From positions 1 to 25,990 of the forward strand of contig CBFGZI010000048.1 of NCBI GenBank assembly GCA_965653225.1: a DNA stretch of 25,990 nt, read 5' to 3'. The stretch comes from JALZDI01 sp965653225 (GTDB lineage: Bacteria > Actinomycetota > Actinomycetes > Propionibacteriales > Nocardioidaceae). The notes under the pieces were generated by a model. It made no database searches and was not told the origin of the DNA. It saw only the letters and a program-made list of their open reading frames with translations. Shown piece after piece: positions 21,459 to 25,990 of the stretch (its first letter is position 1; every line of letters starts with the position of its first letter). The translations under genes and the position numbers were made by a program.

Positions 21459-22367
21459 GTGCAACCGATGAGGTTCGGGATGGTCGGCACCGGCTACTGG
21501 GCGAACGAGGTCCACGCCGCTGGGGTCGCCTCGCACCCCGACACTGAACTGGTTGGGGTGTGGGGCCGCGACCCGGACAAGGCCTCCCGCGTCGCCGCCC
21601 AGCACGGGGCGGCGCCGTTTGCTGAGCTGGACGACCTGCTCGACGCCGTCGACGCGGTGGTGTTCGCGGTACCGCCGCAGGTCCAGGTGGACATCGCGGT
21701 CCGGGCCGCGGAGGCCGGCAAGCACCTGCTGCTCGAGAAACCGATCGCGACCAGCCTGGATGCGGCCGACCGGCTCGTCGAGGCGGTGGCCGAACACCAG
21801 GTCAGCACCGTGGTCTTCTTCACCGAACGGTTCGTGCCGGCACGCGAGTCGTGGCTACACGAGCGCATCGCCTGCGCGCCCCTCGGCGCACGTGCGACGT
21901 GGCTGGCGTCGTTGCAGACACCGGGGAACCCGTTCGCCGGCTCACCGTGGCGCCAGGAGGACGGTGCCTTGTGGGATGTCGGCCCGCACGCGTTGTCGAT
22001 CCTTGTCCCAGCCCTCGGCCCGGTCACCGCGATCACCGGCTCCCGCGGGCACGGGGACCTCGTGAGCCTGGTGCTCCGGCACGAGAGCGGGGCGACCAGC
22101 ACGCTGCAACTCAGCCTGACGATGCCGCCGGAGGCAACCCGGTTCGAGGTGGAGATGTACGACGAGCACGGGTGGCGGGTTCGTCCGCACGACGAGCTCG
22201 ACATCCTGGCAACGCAGCAGCGTGCCGTTTCCGAGCTGGTGGAAGCCATCCGGGCCGGCCGCACCGAGCACCGTTGCGACGTACGGTTCGGGCGAGCCGT
22301 CGTCGAGGTTCTCCACCGCGCCGAACAGGTGGTCGGCCCGTTGCAGGGCCCCCGGAGCAGCGGCTGA
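21459..22367 (+). CDS. Gfo/Idh/MocA family oxidoreductase
   Basis: A 302-residue NAD(P)-dependent oxidoreductase. The N-terminal Rossmann site is MRFGMVGTGYWANEVHAAGV, followed by VVFAVPPQVQVDIAVRAAEA and the catalytic-type motif KHLLLEKPIATS with the EKP lysine. GALWDVGPHALSILVPALG supplies the D and H of the C-terminal active site. Substrates are usually sugars, inositols or their derivatives; none can be assigned here. GTG 21459 is favoured because GGAGAGG lies about seven bases upstream; ATG 21468 is the in-frame alternative. It stands alone, with no sugar transporter next to it. Confidence 0.87.
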   Translation: MQPMRFGMVGTGYWANEVHAAGVASHPDTELVGVWGRDPDKASRVAAQHGAAPFAELDDLLDAVDAVVFAVPPQVQVDIAVRAAEAGKHLLLEKPIATSLDAADRLVEAVAEHQVSTVVFFTERFVPARESWLHERIACAPLGARATWLASLQTPGNPFAGSPWRQEDGALWDVGPHALSILVPALGPVTAITGSRGHGDLVSLVLRHESGATSTLQLSLTMPPEATRFEVEMYDEHGWRVRPHDELDILATQQRAVSELVEAIRAGRTEHRCDVRFGRAVVEVLHRAEQVVGPLQGPRSSG

Positions 22368-22442
22368 CAGGGCAGTCGTGCTTGTTGGCCGGGTCATCCC
22401 ATCAGGATGAGGATCCTCCGGACCCACACGAGTTGACTGACA

Positions 22443-23792
22443 GTGATGTCGTGGGCCGTGCTGTTCAGAATTCGCCAGAACCTCATGGAGAGCATCTGGC
22501 CCCTGGCGCTGATCGGGGCTGTCGTCGGACCGTTCGTGGCGCTGCTGACCCGCCAGGCCGACACGACCCTGGTTGTTCCTGAGTTCTGGCGATACGCACC
22601 TTCGACCGCGACCACGGTGGTGAGCACGATCGGAGGCGCGTCGGTCGGCCTGGCCGGTTTCGTGGTGACGGTGACGGTGCTGGGGATCCAGATGGCGACC
22701 GGAACATTCTCCGCCCGGTACATGAGGATCCTGTATCGCGATCGCCTGCTCAATGTCACGCTCGCGTTCCTCGCCGGGACCATGACGTTTGCCTTCTCGC
22801 TGCTGCGACAGGTCGGCAGCAAGAAAGTACCGAACATCGGGGTCTCCGCCGCCGGTCTCTGCCTGGTGGCAAGCCTGGTCCTGTTCGTGGTGTTCTTCGG
22901 TCGGTTCATCCGCCGGCTGAGGCCCGTAGCGGTGGCGGCGCTCATGGGACAACTTGCGAAACGAATGATCGCGACCGTCACCCAGCCCGTTGAAGGCGTA
23001 ACAGCCGAAACGGCCATTGCCCCGCCCGGCGAGCCGGCCGCCACGGTAGGAAGTCGGCGGGATGGAGTCATCCAAGCGATCAACGCCGGCCGCTTGGTCC
23101 GGTGGGCGAGTCGACACGACGTGTTCCTGGTGATGAGGGTCGGCGTGGGAGACACCGTCGCCGCTGACGAGACCATGATTGCGGTCTACGGCAAGCGGGA
23201 CCTGCCGCCGAGGACCCATCGCCAACTGCAGGGGCTGGTGGCGGTCGGGACGGAGCGGACCGTCGAGCAGGATCCGGCCTTCGCGATTCGCATCATGGTG
23301 GACGTCGCCATCAAGGCTCTCTCGGCGGCCATCAACGATCCCACCACCGCCGTGCAGTCCATGGACCACCTTCGGAACGTGCTGAGACTCCTTGGCGCGG
23401 TCCCGCTCAAGGGAGCGGTCACGTTCGTCGACCAGGACCGCGCTCCCCGATTGACGCTTCCGGCGCGTACCTGGGAGGACTACCTGATGCTCGGGGTCAC
23501 CGAGATCCGCGAGTACGGCGGCAGGTCCGTCCAGATCACACGACGGCTTCGGTCCATGCTCGAGGACCTGCTGACGGCCGTCCGTCCCGAACACCGGGCC
23601 GCGGTCAAGTCCGAGATGGCCAGGCTCGACGCTGCCGTCTCGACCGGCTTCGCAGGATCGGCGGACAAGGATCGCGCCCAGACCGCCGACCATCAAGGCA
23701 TCGGCGGTCCTGCAGCAGTTCCCACCCCGCCGGTGGAACCATCACCGCCAAGCGACCGCACAACGTCCGAAAGCTCTGTCGGCAGCGCGTGA
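22443..23792 (+). CDS. DUF2254 family predicted membrane protein
   Basis: A 449-residue protein with hydrophobic segments at about 17-37, 56-84, 104-121 and 130-152, then a large soluble part. Family-like motifs include SVGLAGFVVTVTVLGIQMAT, FSARYMRILYRDR, RHDVFLVMRVGVGDTVAADE, QDPAFAIRIMVDVAIKALS and INDPTTAVQSMDHL. DUF2254 proteins are widespread in bacteria and of unknown function. The C-terminal tail is Pro/Ser-rich. The start GTG 22443 is directly followed by an ATG codon; neither has a clear ribosome-binding site. A promoter-like motif for the next gene overlaps its 3' end. Confidence 0.87.
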   Translation: MMSWAVLFRIRQNLMESIWPLALIGAVVGPFVALLTRQADTTLVVPEFWRYAPSTATTVVSTIGGASVGLAGFVVTVTVLGIQMATGTFSARYMRILYRDRLLNVTLAFLAGTMTFAFSLLRQVGSKKVPNIGVSAAGLCLVASLVLFVVFFGRFIRRLRPVAVAALMGQLAKRMIATVTQPVEGVTAETAIAPPGEPAATVGSRRDGVIQAINAGRLVRWASRHDVFLVMRVGVGDTVAADETMIAVYGKRDLPPRTHRQLQGLVAVGTERTVEQDPAFAIRIMVDVAIKALSAAINDPTTAVQSMDHLRNVLRLLGAVPLKGAVTFVDQDRAPRLTLPARTWEDYLMLGVTEIREYGGRSVQITRRLRSMLEDLLTAVRPEHRAAVKSEMARLDAAVSTGFAGSADKDRAQTADHQGIGGPAAVPTPPVEPSPPSDRTTSESSVGSA

Positions 23793-23800
23793 GAGCGTTC
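23777..23800 (+). promoter_or_regulatory. Partial ECF42-type motif upstream of the metallo-hydrolase gene
   Basis: TGTCGG (23777-23782) and CGTTC (23796-23800) occur with the same 19-base start-to-start spacing as in the two full sites at 16210 and 17853. The flanking ATC and GG/GT bases of those sites are not kept. It overlaps the end of the DUF2254 gene and lies about 78 bases before the ATG at 23879. It could be a weaker member of the same regulon or chance. Confidence 0.3.
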
Positions 23801-23878
23801 TCGGCGTGTGAGGGCATATCCGGCGTGCGCGGCGATGCCGCGCCCAGCGGCGCACCGACAGGAAGGGAAAGAGCAAGC

Positions 23879-24511
23879 ATGGCTGAGTTCATGACGACCG
23901 TCACCCCGGTTCTCGTGGCCGAGTTGCTCGCCGAGGGCGAGCGGATGCCGGTCTACGTGCACGTCATCGACCATCCCGAGGCGCGCGTGCTTGTCGATAC
24001 CGGCATGACGCAGCTGCACCCGGCGGTGGCCGACATGGATCCACGCCTGACTCCACTGAGCGCGCAGGCCGACTTCGACCTGGCCAGCATCGACATCGTC
24101 ATCAACACGCACCTGCACTTCGACCACTGCGGCGGCAACCACCTCTTCACGGGCACGCCGATCTACGTCCAGCGCCGGGAGCTCGACGACGCGCGCACGG
24201 AGGACAACTACACGATCCGCGAGTGGGTGGAGGCGCCTGGCGTGCAGTACGTACCCGTCGACGGCGCGCTCGAACTGCTGCCGGGGCTCCGGCTCGTCCC
24301 GGCGCCAGGCCACACACGAGGATCGCAGATAGTCGTCGTCGAAACGGGTGCGCGTTCAGTCGTGGTCTGCGGCGACACGGCGGTCTTTTTCGCCGAGCTC
24401 GACGAGCCGCGCACCGAAGGCCAGCGGCTGGTCCGCGCGCTCGACCCTGAGGAGGTCTGGCTCGCGCACGAGCACGAGCCGTGGCGGCCTCAGCCTCACC
24501 AGCACGTCTGA
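23879..24511 (+). CDS. Metallo-beta-lactamase fold hydrolase (lactonase-like)
   Basis: A 210-residue enzyme with the complete dinuclear metal set: NTHLHFDHCGGN (H78, H80, D82, H83), H145 in PAPGHTRGSQ, D166 in VVCGDTAVFF, and a final His in AHEHEPW (197 or 199). The layout and size are close to N-acyl-homoserine lactonases of the AiiA/AttM type and to other small lactonases. Quorum quenching is possible but not shown. The start is ATG 23879, after GGAAGGGAAAGAG. It lies 86 bp downstream of the DUF2254 gene, which carries a partial ECF-type promoter motif at its end. Confidence 0.87.
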   Translation: MAEFMTTVTPVLVAELLAEGERMPVYVHVIDHPEARVLVDTGMTQLHPAVADMDPRLTPLSAQADFDLASIDIVINTHLHFDHCGGNHLFTGTPIYVQRRELDDARTEDNYTIREWVEAPGVQYVPVDGALELLPGLRLVPAPGHTRGSQIVVVETGARSVVVCGDTAVFFAELDEPRTEGQRLVRALDPEEVWLAHEHEPWRPQPHQHV

Positions 24512-24561
24512 TGCGAGCGAGACAAGAGGCCAGGCGGCAGGGTCCTCGATGTCCGCCACTT

Positions 24562-25638
24562 CTACACGACGGCGAGCGCGACCGTGTCACCGGCGAGCAC
24601 CAGCACGTCCGTCCCCGGCTGCTCGATCACGTAGATCTCATCCTTGCGGCTCGCAAACGGACGGAGCACGCGCGCGGCTTCGACCATCGCCGCCGGTAAT
24701 GCGCCTAGCTCTGTCCGCCCGGCGAGCAGCTCCTCGACGCGACGTGCAGGGACACTGCCTTTTGGTCGCATGTCCGGTAGCTCTGGTAGCAATAGCGGAG
24801 CGATCAAGTCGCTGGCGACCAGCGCTTCCGTGTCCATCGCGAGGGTTCGCCCGCCCGCTGATGAGTAAGAGCCGAGGATCGCGTCCAGCAGGCTCTCCGC
24901 GGTCACCACCTCGGGTATGCCGACAGGCCAGTCGAACGGCAGGATGGCCTGCGCGGCCACGCCCGCATCGGCCCCAAGGGGCGCGAACGTGGCGAACGTC
25001 ATGTCCGTATTGCTCCGCGACAGCCGCACCGGAGCCCCGGGGTTCTGCTCGCACCACCACTCCACCACGGTCACTGCGACCATCCCGCTGTCTACGTTGT
25101 CGTCTGACCACACGGGCTCCGCCTGTCGGAGATCGTCGGCAACCGCGAGAGCGGCCTCCGGGTAACCCAACGCAGCGCGCTCCAACACCTTGACGACGGC
25201 GGAGAAGGCCTCTGCCTTCCCGCCGGCGGCAGCCACAACACCGGAACGCGGCGGCTCATCAAACGCCACATTCGTGAAGACTGCCTCACCCGTCTCGTCC
25301 AGCTGGCCGAGATCCTCCATCAGCCTGACGGTGGCCCGCCGCTTCACGAGCGCAAGCGTCTCGGCGGTCTCTTCTCCTGCGGAGATCAGGTCTTCGGCCT
25401 GTTGGATCGGATCGCTGTGGCGCAGGAGCTGCTGCACGAGAAGCAGAGCCGCGGCAAGCTTGCCACCGCCGACCAGATCTACGCCCTGCGCCGCCTCCAC
25501 AAGCCCCGCTCCGCGGCTAGCGGCGCCGATCGGCGGCAGCGCCGCGGCAAGAGCCGTCACGGGATCAAAGGCGCTGAGTGGTCGCTGCCGCGGAATCTCC
25601 CCGCCCGGCATCGCCGCGTCGCTCACGCTCGACACCAT
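24562..25638 (-). CDS. Unrecognised protein, about 358 residues
   Basis: A mostly soluble Ala/Leu/Glu-rich protein. The N-terminal half is helical (KLAAALLLVQQLLRHSDPIQ, AEETAETLALVKRRATVRLM in part). A mixed region follows, with VFTNVAFDEPPRSGVV, VTVVEWWCEQNPGAPVRLSR and SNTDMTFATFAPLG. It ends in strands EIYVIEQPGTDVLVLAGDTV. I recognise no family. Sequence upstream of about 25700 in this frame is a shadow of the tRNA region, so the start must be internal. ATG 25638 is used; ATG 25704 and 25611 are alternatives, and none has a clear ribosome-binding site. It converges on the metallo-hydrolase gene with a 50-bp gap and is downstream of tRNA-Pro. Confidence 0.6.
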   Translation of the reverse strand: MVSSVSDAAMPGGEIPRQRPLSAFDPVTALAAALPPIGAASRGAGLVEAAQGVDLVGGGKLAAALLLVQQLLRHSDPIQQAEDLISAGEETAETLALVKRRATVRLMEDLGQLDETGEAVFTNVAFDEPPRSGVVAAAGGKAEAFSAVVKVLERAALGYPEAALAVADDLRQAEPVWSDDNVDSGMVAVTVVEWWCEQNPGAPVRLSRSNTDMTFATFAPLGADAGVAAQAILPFDWPVGIPEVVTAESLLDAILGSYSSAGGRTLAMDTEALVASDLIAPLLLPELPDMRPKGSVPARRVEELLAGRTELGALPAAMVEAARVLRPFASRKDEIYVIEQPGTDVLVLAGDTVALAVV

Positions 25639-25788
25639 TTCACAGCAAGGCGATGCCTGCGGGTCAATCAGAAAGTTGCCGCGCACCGCCAACAAGCCCG
25701 GCATAGACAACCAGCCCCCGCCACAGCGGCACCCTCGGAGCGGCCACGCTCCGCGTCCTCCGTGGCGGCCGACCGGGGGCGTGAGAAG

Positions 25789-25820
25789 GGCCCCTGACCT
25801 GGTGTGACAGGTGAGGGGCC
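25789..25820 (-). terminator. Hairpin behind the tRNA-Pro gene
   Basis: GGCCCCT (25789-25795) and ACCT (25797-25800) pair with AGGT (25809-25812) and AGGGGCC (25814-25820), leaving one G-G mismatch and an 8-base loop. It begins 3 bases past the encoded CCA of the tRNA. No U run follows (CUUCUC instead), so it may act as an intrinsic-like terminator or as a 3' processing barrier. Confidence 0.6.
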
Positions 25821-25823
25821 GGT

Positions 25824-25900
<77 letters not shown>

Positions 25901-25933
25901 ATGCCTCGTCGCCTGCGACGTCAAGGCGAGTGA

Positions 25934-25939
25934 ACCTTA
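25934..25939 (-). promoter_or_regulatory. Candidate -10 element for tRNA-Pro
   Basis: TAAGGT on the minus strand fits TAnnnT and lies 34 bases upstream of the mature tRNA 5' end. No matching -35 hexamer is convincing. A perfect dyad CGTCGC-CT-GCGACG (25907-25920) sits between it and the tRNA and would be in the 5' leader. Confidence 0.3.
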
Positions 25940-25990
25940 CAACAGCGTCCGTCAGACACAGAATCCGGACGCAACCCGCCGTGCGGGACG

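Overview
The window is very GC-rich DNA with dense, often 4-bp-overlapping genes and many GTG starts, which fits an actinobacterium. The minus-strand block at 1-5055 has the conserved actinobacterial order pgsA-like, DUF881, sbp, DUF881, gcvH, garA, ftsR, DUF151 nuclease (Rv1822-Rv1829 in Mycobacterium tuberculosis). The GarA protein carries an N-terminal zinc ribbon, which together with the gene content suggests Propionibacteriales/Nocardioidaceae. The taxonomic call is inference; no 16S is present.

Layout. (1) 1-5055, minus strand: the conserved envelope/central-metabolism cluster, apparently headed by a 50-residue zinc-ribbon protein. (2) 5056-5575: a gene-free segment with two repeat families. 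(3) 5576-9781: single genes, namely an S51 peptidase, a conserved secreted protein, a small protein, an orphan CheB methylesterase and a GH43 propeller that lacks its catalytic base. (4) 9857-12125, plus strand: a translationally coupled MaoC / OsmC / FAD-oxidoreductase operon that runs 22 bp into the convergent LssY_C membrane protein gene (12104-13429). (5) 13773-16164: a SnoaL-like protein, then a minus-strand proline-racemase-family enzyme coupled to an ornithine-cyclodeaminase-family enzyme, probably hydroxyproline/proline metabolism. (6) 16210-18331, plus strand: an ECF42-type sigma factor flanked by two DGPF (YCII) proteins. Both DGPF genes are preceded by the same two-block promoter-like motif, TGTCGGATC-N8-GGCGTTCGT. 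(7) 18382-20344: an ankyrin protein overlapping a flavin monooxygenase-like gene. (8) 20350-24511: an exported protein made of an internal duplication, a Gfo/Idh/MocA oxidoreductase, a DUF2254 membrane protein and a metallo-beta-lactamase-fold hydrolase. (9) 24562-25990: an unrecognised protein and a tRNA-Pro(GGG) with encoded CCA and a hairpin behind it.

How the genes work together. The first block links membrane lipid synthesis, envelope proteins, the glycine cleavage H protein, the GarA regulator of 2-oxoglutarate/glutamate flux and a cell-division transcription factor. The clearest regulatory unit is the ECF42 locus. The sigma gene is translationally coupled to the first DGPF gene, and the shared upstream motif implies autoregulation plus control of the second DGPF gene. 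A partial match to the motif, with identical spacing, lies upstream of the metallo-hydrolase gene and could extend the regulon. No CRISPR array, phage or insertion sequence was seen.
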